Of a stretch of 25,130 nucleotides of DNA, positions 1 to 9,185 are shown piece by piece (position 1 is the stretch's first letter; each line of letters begins with the position of its first letter). The notes under the pieces were generated by a model that made no database searches, was not told the DNA's origin, and saw nothing but the letters and a program-made list of their open reading frames with translations. The position numbers and the translations under genes are program-made. Origin of the DNA: Neolecta irregularis DAH-3 (Eukaryota; Ascomycota; Neolectomycetes; Neolectales; Neolectaceae); contig LXFE01000246.1 of the NCBI GenBank assembly GCA_001929475.1, positions 1 to 25,130 on the forward strand, in the 5' to 3' direction.

Positions 1-162
1 GATATAGATGGTAGAATCAAGTTATTTTTCTCTCTGATTCATTTGGTTTGGATTTGCTTGGATCTTGTTTATTTTCTATTTGGCTATCTCCATACAACGA
101 ATCCTCGTTATAACGAACTGAAAACGCTGCCAAGCGATATTCATTATATCCAGGTTTGACTG
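1..162. mobile_element. Terminal fragment of a pogo/Tigger-like DNA transposon
   Basis: Read on the minus strand, the segment ending at 162 begins CAGTCAAACCTGGATATAAT, the style of terminal inverted repeat found in pogo/Tigger-type Tc1-mariner elements. It is followed directly outside by TA (163-164), the dinucleotide these elements duplicate on insertion. Further in, around 104-117, a second related block holds the palindrome CGTTATAACG next to GAGG, again as in pogo-type ends. Only this one end is inside the window; no transposase reading frame is visible, and the rest would lie to the left. The assignment rests on terminus similarity alone, so the length given is a minimum and the family is tentative. 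Confidence 0.5.
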
Positions 163-273
163 TACATCCGAAATCCTGTGCGACCTTCGCGTCCCCCCCG
201 CCCCCGTCCCCCCGGAAAACAACTTGCCTCGTCCATTGTGAAAAAAAAATTTAATAATAAAAAAAGAACCGGA

Positions 274-1320
274 CTAATCGCAAAGCCCACGCTCTCCGAC
301 AGAAATTCCATTAGGTGAGAAGATGTAGAATGTTTGGTATTGTTCTGGAGGTATAATCGAATTCAAGGTCTCTTCTTTCCAGAATTAGCTACACTCGATA
401 TTCATTGAAGACAAGAGTTGTTATATTGGAGGTAGAGTGAATCATTTACCTAATCCCAGATCACTTGTAGATTCAGGCGTTACATTCAAGCGCGTAGAAC
501 CGTGTGATACGGTAGGTACTCGACCTATATCGGATGGAGTTGTCATTACTGTGATAACATGACTCGCTATTCCAGTTCGAGTCAGTCCGACACGAAAGGA
601 GCACCTCGAAGACTGATAGATACCGCAAGCATGGCGAATATTCACATCAAGAAGATGCTCATTGGGTGAACCTAAGCGCTGTTCATGTGGATCAAGGCGT
701 TGAATCTCGAAACATGTCAAAGCTTTCTTTTCTGTAATACCGTAAACAATTTGCCTCGATCGGTCCTCATCAGAAGGATTGAATAAACTTGGCAATGGGA
801 GACCTTCAAGTTCTGCTGGATAATATCCCAAAGCCGGTCGAACAGAACTCGAAACTATTGCGCATACGAAATCCAGTGTGGTGATAAACACGCATTCAAA
901 AGGTGAAATATGAGGCAGACGCGACTCTGCAAATTCCGATGTTGAATCTTTTCCTGAAGCAGAGGACACCGAATCTGCATAAGGCGGGGAGTTTGAGGTA
1001 GGGCTGGTAATCTGGAGAGGTAATCGTTTGGGGGCATAGCTTTCCGAGCGACGTCGCCCACAATAGCGATATTGCCCGCTGACGCAAGAGTCTTCTTTAC
1101 CTCTAGAAACACACTTTGCGCAAGGCCTGTCGGCTGTACCTCAGTATATGGATTATGGTTAGCGTATACAGTCGCAGGAGTAGTGGCCCTGGCGACAATT
1201 CGTACAAGCTACGCCAACATTGGGCTTGTTTCTGCGTCTCCGGCGAGGTGGAGACAACTGCGAACGGACATCCGAGTAGGATATTAGAGCAGATAACGGT
1301 GGTAAGGAGTGGTTGTACAT
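274..1320 (-). CDS. Zn(II)2Cys6 transcription factor with PAS-like domain
   Basis: Model of three exons, 1320-1170, 1133-450 and 374-274, giving 311 aa. Residues about 35-65 form a fungal binuclear zinc cluster, C-x2-C-x6-C-x5-C-x2-C-x8-C (it starts CTNC and includes RPCAKC), preceded by a basic PPRRRRNKP stretch. It should bind DNA in the nucleus. The cluster is interrupted by a 36-nt intron between its third and fourth cysteines; splicing that intron is what joins the two halves. A Ser-rich linker leads to a PAS-like region with LGYYPAELEG and FNPSDEDR, as in fungal Zn2Cys6-PAS regulators. The start is the first ATG in the open frame before the cluster; an upstream exon is possible. The last intron (449-375, 75 nt) is long for this window, though it has a CTAAT branch site, so the final 34 residues are less sure. 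Target genes are unknown. Confidence 0.75.
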
Positions 1321-1825
1321 GTAAAATACCCGCAGTAGCGGAATAGTGCGAAATCTGTGTCTTATACCAGATCGGGGATTGAGTTTCTAGTCTAGAAGAA
1401 AGGAGTCAAATGTGACGCAAAGACTCCAAGCATCGTGTATTGTAGGCAATGAATTTGTGCCCAGGAACGACGCCACAGATATCCGAGATCGAGGATCTAC
1501 ATGCCATAAACGGCACCTCTCCTTGAGATCTTGTAGATCGCAATTAGAGAAGCAGACAGATACCCTATTGTGTATACATACACAAGATGTGTCGGAGCAC
1601 AGATTGAAGAGATTGGTTCTTTGCATGTTCAGCCGTCAAGAAAAAGCACTAAAAAGAGATGCGATAATACTACCCCAAGTATGCCATAGGAAAAGAAATC
1701 AGCTATACTGATAAGAAAAAAGTGCATGTTAACGTTCGTATTATTCGATATATATTTCATACGCATCAATTGACCAACCGATGAGGTGAATATGAAAACG
1801 TGGTTTGAATTCGATCTCCTGCGCT
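1321..1825. other. Intergenic region without a recognised gene
   Basis: About 500 bp between the start of the transcription factor and the stop of citrate synthase. It should hold the upstream region of the former and the 3' end of the latter. Open frames on both strands here show no recognisable family and overlap each other. One perfect 8-bp inverted repeat, GATCTACA at 1494-1501 and its complement at 1532-1539, is visible; its meaning is unknown. Confidence 0.6.
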
Positions 1826-3448
1826 TCACAGTTTTTTCACAATCTTCTTGTACATCTCTGTTGAAAAGCTCTTTGGTCTGCGTAGAATCAGCAAGCCGAG
1901 ATTTGTAGGAATTAGTTTACCGTTCAAGGCTCATACCCAGAGCTCGGTCCCATATAAGCTGTGGCAACACCCCTAAAGCTCGCGAAACACCAAAGAGCAC
2001 AGTGTAGTAATTTGATTCAGTCAAACCATAATATTGCAGAAGAACACCGCTATGAGCATCAACGTTGGGATATGGATTCTAAGGGTTCAGTAAAAGCGCA
2101 GCCCTGTATCAAAAAAACCTTTGTCTTGCCGTGTTCAGCCAAGACTCTCGGAGCAATTTTGTAGACTTGCGAAACAAGCTTGAACATGGGATCCTCGGGT
2201 AGATATTTCAATGCGAATTCTCGTTGAGCCATGTACCGAGGATCTGTCTTTCGAAGGACAGCATGGCCATACCCAGGAACCACTTGACCAGCTTTGAGTG
2301 TTGACCAGAGGTAATCACTGATGCGCTTTTCCGAGACGTTATCACCTATCGTTTCCTTCATCTTGACCAGCCATCGAAGGACTTCTTGATTGGCAAGTCC
2401 ATGGAGGGGACCCGCCAGTCCGTTCAGACCGGCAGCGAGAGACAACATAGGCGAACTCAAAGCACTTCCGATCAAATGAGTGGCATGTGCCTATCGATAA
2501 ATCATAGGGACTGAGTGAAGAACTTACACTGACGTTTCCACCTTCATGATCCATATGGATAGTGAGATAAAGTCGTAACAATTCGACAAAATCTTTATTC
2601 TCAGCAAACCCGAGCATGTTAGCCAAATTGAAGCTATAGTCTTTGTCTTTCTGAATATCGGCGACTTTCCCATCTCTAAACAAATTCCGATAAATCCGAG
2701 CGGCGATGCCGGGGACTTTAGCGATAAGATTCATACTATCTTCGAACGTATATATCCAGTATTCCTTCTTGTTGATGCCTTTCTCGTAGGCTTTTGAGAA
2801 AGTTGATTCCCCTTCAAGGGCAGTGACAGCTGAAACGACTTAATATCCAGCAGTAAGAGGATATTACCAAGTGAAAACTGAGCCATGGGATGCAACGTTG
2901 AAGGACATCGATCAATCAATTCCCCGATGTAAGAAGGTAGTTCTGCTCTAGCAGCCCATTCTGCAGAAAGATCACGAACTTGTTGTTCACTAGGCACCTC
3001 GCCAGTCAAAAGCAGCCAAAATAGACCTTCGGGTAGCGGTTCTTGACCACCAGGGGCCTTTGGAAGGATTTGTTGACATTCAGGAATTGTTTTGCCACGG
3101 AATCTGATGCCCTCCTCGGAATCGAGTACAGATCCCTCCCAGACTAGACCTATGATGCCTCGCATTCCGGTGTATACTTGATCAAGCGTAACTTCACAGA
3201 TCTTTTTGTTTCCATGTTCAGTTCGGAGATTCTTTACATTTTCTTGTTCACCGGGAATCAATTCGGCAAGACGGTCTTTGAGGGTCTGGGGATGTGTAAG
3301 TTGCTGCATTTAATATGGCCAAATCACCTGAACTTTTGCCGAGTAGAAACGTGTTGAGAAAGCGGAGCGGCCATTCTACATGATCAGATTAACGATGGCA
3401 ATTACAAAAAGGCACAAGCAGAGGACGTGCGAGGCGTAGACCGGACAT
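1826..3448 (-). CDS. CIT1: Citrate synthase, mitochondrial
   Basis: Condenses acetyl-CoA with oxaloacetate to citrate, the entry step of the TCA cycle in the mitochondrial matrix. Seven exons: 3448-3416, 3375-3328, 3285-2868, 2829-2528, 2490-2119, 2078-1921, 1877-1826; 460 aa, the usual family length. The two tiny first exons give an Arg/Ser-rich presequence ([11 protein letters not shown], then [13 protein letters not shown]) that fits mitochondrial import; the mature part begins near [12 protein letters not shown]. Catalytic motifs are present: AHATHLIGS and [12 protein letters not shown] (His) and NVDAHSG (Asp). Introns are 40, 42, 38, 37, 40 and 43 nt. Intron 2 contains an in-frame ATG at 3309 that could start a form without presequence. 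The protein ends in KKL, only loosely like a peroxisomal PTS1. Identity is certain; exon 1 is inferred from phase and presequence character. Confidence 0.95.
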
Positions 3449-3718
3449 GAAGGGAGATGTTTCAAATGGTGGTGGGCAAAAAATCAACCGGTGGATACGA
3501 AAAGATGTCGGAACGACCTTTCCGACAACCGAAGCCGCCCGAACTCTAAAGGAGATGGTTCTGACGAAGCCAACCTAGGTAAATGAAGTAGATAATTAAT
3601 CGAAGAATTCCAAAAGAAATCTTGTATTGATTCAAAATTTTCAATCCCTTAAGAACATAGCTCTGAAAATGTTTTTCTTCTACAAAGAGGGGAATGAAGG
3701 CAGAAAGATGGGCCAGGG

Positions 3719-3723
3719 AAAAA
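3719..3723 (-). terminator. RNA polymerase III terminator of tRNA-Leu copy 1
   Basis: Five T residues on the minus strand, 6 bases after the 3' end of the minus-strand tRNA-Leu, the standard Pol III stop signal. Confidence 0.7.
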
Positions 3724-3729
3724 GACTTT

Positions 3730-3811
3730 GATGAGAGTGGGATTTGAACCCACGCGGGTTGCCCCACTAGGACCTTAACCTAGCGCCATAGACCAACTCG
3801 GCCATCTCACC
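3730..3811 (-). tRNA. tRNA-Leu (anticodon AAG), copy 1
   Basis: 82-nt class II tRNA with a long variable arm. The acceptor stem pairs GGTGAGA with TCTCATC (one G-T pair). The anticodon stem CTAGG/CCTAG closes the loop TTAAGGT, giving anticodon AAG, which reads CUU-type leucine codons after A34-to-inosine editing. The T-arm contains GGTTCAAATCC. There is no intron and no encoded CCA. It is identical over its whole length to the copy at 4092-4173, which points away from it; the two 5' ends face each other across 280 bp. Confidence 0.96.
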
Positions 3812-3903
3812 AGACTTTATCGCTCATCACAATTTTCCACTATCTTCGAATGACTTCGATGGTATTACATATAAAATCACTCAAAAACAAAGTTCAGAAT
3901 TAT

Positions 3904-4072
3904 GCTAGTAATATTGCATGCTATATTGCATGCCATAATGCTTACTCACAAGTATTAAATTGTCCTAAATACAACAAATTCAGTAATAAGCTGGTGATAT
4001 TGTATACTATATTGCAAGTCATAATGCTTATGAAAGTATTATTCGCAAAGTAATAAAATGTCCTAAATGGGG
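3904..4072. repeat. Degenerate tandem duplication between the two tRNA genes
   Basis: Two direct copies of an AT-rich unit: 3904-3944 and 3990-4030 align over 41 bases with six differences, five of them transitions. The similarity continues to a shared end, TGTCCTAAAT at 3961-3970 and again near 4059-4068, with extra bases in the second copy. The unit holds near-palindromic ATTGCATGC/ATATTGCATGC motifs. No protein frame or RNA fold is recognised. It fills most of the spacer between the divergent tRNA genes and is the only sequence in that gap. Confidence 0.7.
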
Positions 4073-4091
4073 TCTAGTCCCAAATCGCCCT

Positions 4092-4173
4092 GGTGAGATG
4101 GCCGAGTTGGTCTATGGCGCTAGGTTAAGGTCCTAGTGGGGCAACCCGCGTGGGTTCAAATCCCACTCTCATC
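4092..4173 (+). tRNA. tRNA-Leu (anticodon AAG), copy 2
   Basis: Identical in all 82 positions to the minus-strand copy at 3730-3811: same class II fold, anticodon AAG, no intron. The pair therefore forms an 82-bp perfect inverted repeat with a 280-bp spacer, each gene transcribed outward. The matching sequence stops at the tRNA ends, so either only the gene was duplicated or flanks have diverged fully while the gene is held constant by selection or conversion. Confidence 0.96.
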
Positions 4174-4178
4174 ATTCG

Positions 4179-4183
4179 TTTTT
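4179..4183 (+). terminator. RNA polymerase III terminator of tRNA-Leu copy 2
   Basis: TTTTT beginning 6 bases after the 3' end of the plus-strand tRNA-Leu, the expected Pol III stop. Confidence 0.7.
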
Positions 4184-4354
4184 GTTGTTTCGCGCCGGTT
4201 CGCACATTTGAATGGTTGAAATGTTCAGGATCTATTTCCAGACTCGAAGAAGACAAACTCTGCATAATATGATATTCGTGCTTTTCGACACACTGTTGTC
4301 TAAAACTATTATTTGATACATTGCTGTTCGTGTCAAATGCGTCAAGTCTCAACA

Positions 4355-5864
4355 ATGCAACATCATGCACTTCCAGAGAATTACGACGTGGTAATAGAGG
4401 GCACTGGTCTTCCTGAAGCTATTTTCGCTGCGTAAAAACAACTTATTTGGCTATGTTGAATTATTAGTGCATGTGCTTGGAGCGGTAAAAAGGTATTCCA
4501 TTTGGATCCATTACCTTTTTACGGAGGCTGTTGGACGGCATTGAATCTCGATGAAATTCGCAGCCTTTCAAATACCACGGAAGATGGTTTGCTCTGTGGA
4601 TTGACGAAAAGCTTAAAGAAAAGATTCCCCTCTCAAGCGACAATATAAATATTTGGATTTATCTATTCCAGAGCCCGACCAATTGCCACCCTCCCGATCT
4701 TGTTCAATTGACCTTTCGCCCCGGCTATTATATTGTCGTTCAGAGATGATAGATCTTTTGGTGTCAACAAAGATGAGTCAATACCTCGAATTTATAGCCC
4801 TTGGCGACTTTTGGCTATATACAGATCGTGGCTTTCTGAAAGTCCCGAGCGGAAGAGAGGATATTTTCGCTTCAAAGGATCTAGATTTATCAACGAAGCG
4901 GAAAACGATGAAGTTCTTGAAATTCGTCTTGGCATACGACGAGGAAGAAAATTATGAAATGTACCATGGTACGACATCTTTGTAGAACTTGCTAAAACAA
5001 AGAATACGCCGAGAAACCTTTGTCGACTCTACTGTCGGCTTTCAATTTAACAACGGATTTCACTGATTCTTTAATTCACGTTCTTGCGTCATCTGCCGAT
5101 AAATCAATTTCTACCTCCGTTGGCCTTGTGCGAATCAGAAATCATTTATCATCTCTATCTGTGTATGGTTCATTTCCTTGTTTGTTGCCTACCTATGGTG
5201 GTGGTTGTGAACTTTCACAAGCGTTTTGTAGAGCTGCAGCAGTGAAAGGCGCTGTTTACATGCTCAATGCTACACTAAACGGCCCATATCTAAGCAATGG
5301 AGACCGTATTTCATATCAACATCATTTTCGCGGGGTAAATCAGGGTCTCGTGAGTTTTCGAGTTTTGTTAGTGAAAGCACAGATTGAAAAACTGCCATTC
5401 AGCAGAGATGGATCTGTGGTTGTCTTTCCGCCTGATTCTATGGGAAATAAGAATGCAATTACGGTTCGGGTGCATGGGAGTGGTACATGTGAATGCCCTA
5501 AAGGTTATTGTACGTGTCAACTTTGATTCCGTGCCTAATGAAAGTTAACGTCTACATTTCGACCAAAGGAGATCAAATCGATGCGTTCGATTCCGTAGTA
5601 AAAGAGATCCTTCAGAAAGCAGAAGATCATTCTGGTTGAGATAATTCTTCATTTTAAATTGCTAACCGTCCAGTACTATTAGCTTTCACATATATACAAG
5701 GCTGTAATGCTAATGACGATACTATAGCGGTACCCATCGTGAATAATCTAGAGTCTCCAACATATGATGACGCTATATCTGAAGCTAAACGTCTTTATGC
5801 AAAGGTTTTTGGAGAGCACAATTCTTTTTTCAAAGTAGAAGCCACTGAAAACGAGTCCAGTTAG
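4355..5864 (+). CDS. MRS6: Rab escort protein (Rab geranylgeranyltransferase component A)
   Basis: Presents newly made Rab GTPases to the geranylgeranyltransferase dimer and delivers the lipidated Rab to membranes. Six exons: 4355-4431, 4468-4586, 4624-4968, 5003-5509, 5545-5634, 5674-5864; 442 aa. The N-terminus has the GDI/REP nucleotide-fold signature DVVIEGTGLPEAI and FYGGCW. Further motifs are SIDLSPRLLYCR, YLEF...G with FLKVPSGREDIF, and YGGGCELSQAFCR, in the usual REP order. Choosing REP over Rab GDI rests on VIEGTGLPE (GDI usually has VLGTGL) and the overall match. Introns are 36, 37, 34, 35 and 39 nt. Intron 2 has weak GTTTGC/AAAAG ends but is needed to keep frame. An in-frame ATG at 4337 would add six residues; 4355 has the better context (A at -3). 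At 442 aa it is shorter than animal REPs, lacking their long acidic insert and tail. Confidence 0.9.
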
Positions 5865-6034
5865 TTTTGCAGTCTCGGTAAGCAAGTTTAAAATTCATCT
5901 CAAAATGTAAAGAAACAACCAGCAAAACTACATTTTAACAAACTTGTCAACACAAAATTTTGTCTAGCTGATGTCAAATATGATCAGGAAAAGGAAATTA
6001 CAAAATCAATATCACGCCCTGGTGATATCCTACT

Positions 6035-7532
6035 CTATTGAGCAGGAATCGGTGTCGCAGCCTCGCTTTTCTTGAATCCGCCTCTTCCTCGACTTCGATC
6101 CCCAGAAATTTGTCCTCGTTTAAAACCATCACCACCTCTTGTCCGCAAACCTCGTCCGCGCCCATCTCCCCTCCCACGACCTCGGAAATCTCCTCGGTAT
6201 CCACCCCGTTCTCGAGGTTCAAATCCTCCTCTGCTTTGTCGTTTGGCGTGTCGAATAATAAAACCATCGTCATCCGATTTTGACACTTCTCTGGATTCCA
6301 CCCGCCCAGAAGGTTTATTCCCATTAGTGCTGGTTGCAACGCTACTATCTTCTTGAGCCTGAACAATTGCAGCGGAATTTGCAACGGAATCGTCGACAAG
6401 AAGTCCAGTTGGTGAGGGTTGGAATTCCGTAGATACATGGTGAGAGATGGCATCAAAAGGATCCTTGACCAGAGTTTGAGCGAGCGGAATATTCATGGAA
6501 GGTATAGTAGACTCACTGATTGACTCCTCTTGTGGCTGGACTTTTAAGTCAGTCGCAAGTTTACAGAAATGATAGTACCATCAATTTCAGATTCATTCAA
6601 GAAGCTAATTGCACCTTGCAGCGGTCTTTGATGTAACTGGATATCTTGAGCAGAATTATCTGGTGAAATATCATTGGATATATTCCCAAAAGTAAGAGGC
6701 TCGTTAGATTCATGTGGTCCTTCTTGCAAGACAGTCTGTTGAGCATAAATGGCGCTCTTTTCTTCAACCATCTCTTTCATGCGAGCCCCTGAAAATCAGA
6801 ATACAACCAAAAAATGGATTATCACAAGTGATTTTGACGTTGCCTTCAATGCCTTCAATAAGTTGATCCTTGCCCGTTGCAAGTGAATTGACATGATTTA
6901 CAGCTGCTTCCCCACCTTCATAAACAATTGTGAGGACTCGTTCGACAGCGGCATCCTCTCCAACATTGTTAGAAGGGGTAGCTCTCGTCCAGCTTGCATG
7001 TCTCAGAAATTGGACAAGTGAAGCAACTTGTCCTATGCCTTCCTTGAACCCTTCTTTCTTTACTGCCCGGAGTTTTTCGTCGTACTCAGAGTGAACTCGA
7101 CGAAATTTTCGAGCATAGAACTCTTGCTCCTCCTTGTCGGATACCTCTATTTGTTTAAGTAGCTCTTGAAGCTCCTTCAAAGGAGCGAGAATCTGGTCTT
7201 TGTGTTCCAGAAGTAAAAGTTGGTCTTTATTGAGGACGCTGACGTCAAGTGCTTGATACTGGTCGATTCTGACCTAATCATCAAAATTACATACCAGAAA
7301 CCGATTTTTGTACTTTTTTCTTCTGCAAGGCACGAATTCGCTTGTTAATGACCTCGAGAAATGGGTGTTTTCTATCCTCAAGGTCAAACTGGGAGCCTTC
7401 TCTGTCGAATTCTGGCGAAGAGGAATATGCTTGGCCATTATTTGATTCAGAGACATGTCGGGAAACCTTCTCGGCTCTCTTTTTTGCTCGCTTACTTTCT
7501 GCAGACGATTGCTGGGTAACGATTTGTGTCAT
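6035..7532 (-). CDS. YAG7: Yag7-like protein with C-terminal RGG repeats
   Basis: Four exons: 7532-7314, 7273-6826, 6788-6565, then 6535 (or 6526 or 6523) to 6035; about 460 aa. The N-terminal half is Lys-rich and helical: a KRAKKR run, an IRALQKKKVR segment like the start of fungal Yag7 proteins, and a charged coiled coil (LKELQELLKQIEVSDKEEQ). The middle is low complexity and Gln/Ser/Pro-rich. The last 60 residues carry RGG/RG repeats (RGRGRGDGRGRG) typical of RNA-binding, arginine-methylated tails. Yag7 itself has no settled biochemical role; a cytoplasmic RNA or ribosome association is inference from the tail. Exon 4 has three possible in-frame acceptors. An upstream in-frame ATG at 7652 exists, but MTQIVTQQSSAESKR at 7532 is the more likely start. 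Family assignment is by resemblance of the N-terminal region and layout, not a search. Confidence 0.7.
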
Positions 7533-7826
7533 TTCGCAGTAGTGGTTTGAGTGGATGATATTTGAGGTCGGACTTAAATCTTTGGAGGGAAATTTATATT
7601 TTATGGAAAATCTTGCTACTTCCCTGTATTTCATCATGGTTGCAACGGCCATATGCCCGATTAAGAGGAGATCAAATGGAGGAAAAGGACTGTGTAGATG
7701 ATTATCTCAGATATGTACTATTTGAATATGAATAAGCATCTTATCTGTAAAGTAGTAATATGTCTTGTGAATACCGTACAGCTCCTTCCTAGTATCGTCA
7801 CCATCTATACGGTTCTAGTTTTATTT

Positions 7827-9185
7827 CTATAAGCCACCAGGGGCTTTAACATCTGGTCGTGTAGCAACGCCGATTTGCAGATTCCCAGAGTCGAAAACGA
7901 CATACCAGTTCTTCAAGAAGATCTATGATTAATGAGCAAAAGTCTGCTCAGAATAGAGTCTTACATCGCCAAGAATATCAACGTCGATGTCACCCTTATC
8001 TTGAAGGCCGCCAAAGCATGTGGAGCTGCCATCTTCAATTGGAGCAAATGCCATATCAGCAACTGGAATTCCAAAGTAGGTCGATCCGATTTGATAAAAG
8101 AAATCAGGGCCGGAAATTTTACAAGGGACGGTATATCCGCCCTCTTTCGTGTTCAACTTTGCGCCTTTGATTAACTTGTAGTATGCTTTGACAGTGTCTG
8201 CGTCAGTGAGAACAAGAGTGGTCCCTGTGTCCACAATAGCTTCGGTGTTGACAGCTCGAACTTTATCTCCTAGGCGAACATTCGGGACAGTGAACTGCCA
8301 GAACTGTGCAAGGGAGACAGGAGCGTAAGTGATATCACCGGTATACGCACTGCCATCGAGATATCCTTAAAACTCAACAATGTTACGACGAGACGAAATA
8401 CCAAAGGTGTAAGCACCACCTTTTCCGGGTTCAGAGGGTGCGTTTTTGATCAATTTGACAGTAAAAATAGGCTTCAAATAAGCATTGTGACAAAAGACAA
8501 ACACACTTGACCAACGAGAGCTTGTGCAACCATGTTTTCAAAAGGCGTAATTTGATGTGCGGTGTTGATAGACGAAAAAGCCAATCCCAAGAGACCGTCG
8601 CCAGGACTTTGAATGAACTCGTCTGAAACTTGGGAAGCCAATTCAACAGCCTGATGCTTAATTTCGACACCGCCGATAGTAATAGTATCATATCCAACCT
8701 TGCCAGACGACGAAGAACCATCACCGTATGATATGGACCATTTAAGCGAGGATTCTTGGTAAGCGCTAGATTTGGAAGGGTCGTAAATGGTGTGGTTGGT
8801 AATTTCAGAGGAGTGCTTCAAGAGGGTGCTGAAAACCCACAGATCGGCAGAACCTGAATCGAAATCAAGCATGAATTTCTTTGGCGGGACTCCAATCTGG
8901 ATTTCACCTACGTATAAGCAAGAACCTCCAAACTTAAATTGGACCAAGATACTCCAAATCTGGACGAATGTCGGACAAGGGAACATCTCCTTTCCCGGCA
9001 TTTAAACCGCGAATAGCTGGCAATATAGGCTTTTGCTTATATTTGACAAGAGCATGAGCATATGCACCTCGCCAATTGGGTTTGAAAGAGGGATTAACGT
9101 TGAGAGGGACCGAGAAACCCTTGACTTCTGGAGGAGCAGCAGCGGCAGAAGCGACGATAGCAGCAGCGATAAATTGATACTTCAT
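7827..9185 (-). CDS. Secreted aspartic protease (pepsin/aspergillopepsin type, family A1)
   Basis: Extracellular acid endopeptidase. Five exons: 9185-8945, 8907-8507, 8471-8402, 8365-7965, 7922-7827; 402 aa. An Ala-rich signal peptide ([17 protein letters not shown]) is followed by a propeptide with the conserved KYKQK region. The mature enzyme has two lobes with catalytic aspartates in [10 protein letters not shown] (Asp 97) and IVDTGTTLV (Asp 283), and the flap YGDGSSSSG. The first motif is DSG rather than DTG, a tolerated variant. Two cysteines in the C-terminal lobe (VPCK and SSTCF) would form the single disulfide seen in penicillopepsin-type enzymes. It ends GNLQIGVA plus a short tail. 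Introns are 37, 35, 36 and 42 nt; the first uses GTCCAA as donor, supported by restoring DLEYLGEIQIG. No evidence bears on whether its role is nutritional or pathogenic. Confidence 0.95.

Noticed and set aside
1412-1711. 99-codon plus-strand frame in the gap before citrate synthase
   Set aside because: No recognisable motif, and overlapping frames on the other strand are equally open.
3286-3309. ATG at 3309 as the main start of citrate synthase
   Set aside because: Two upstream exons in correct phase give a convincing mitochondrial presequence, so this ATG is treated as intronic and only a possible alternative start.
4125-4370. 81-codon minus-strand frame ending in RVGFEPTRVAPLGP
   Set aside because: Its end is the translated antisense of the tRNA-Leu gene, a familiar artefact.
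6038-6356. Pro/Arg-rich plus-strand frames
   Set aside because: They are the antisense of the RGG-repeat tail of the Yag7-like gene.
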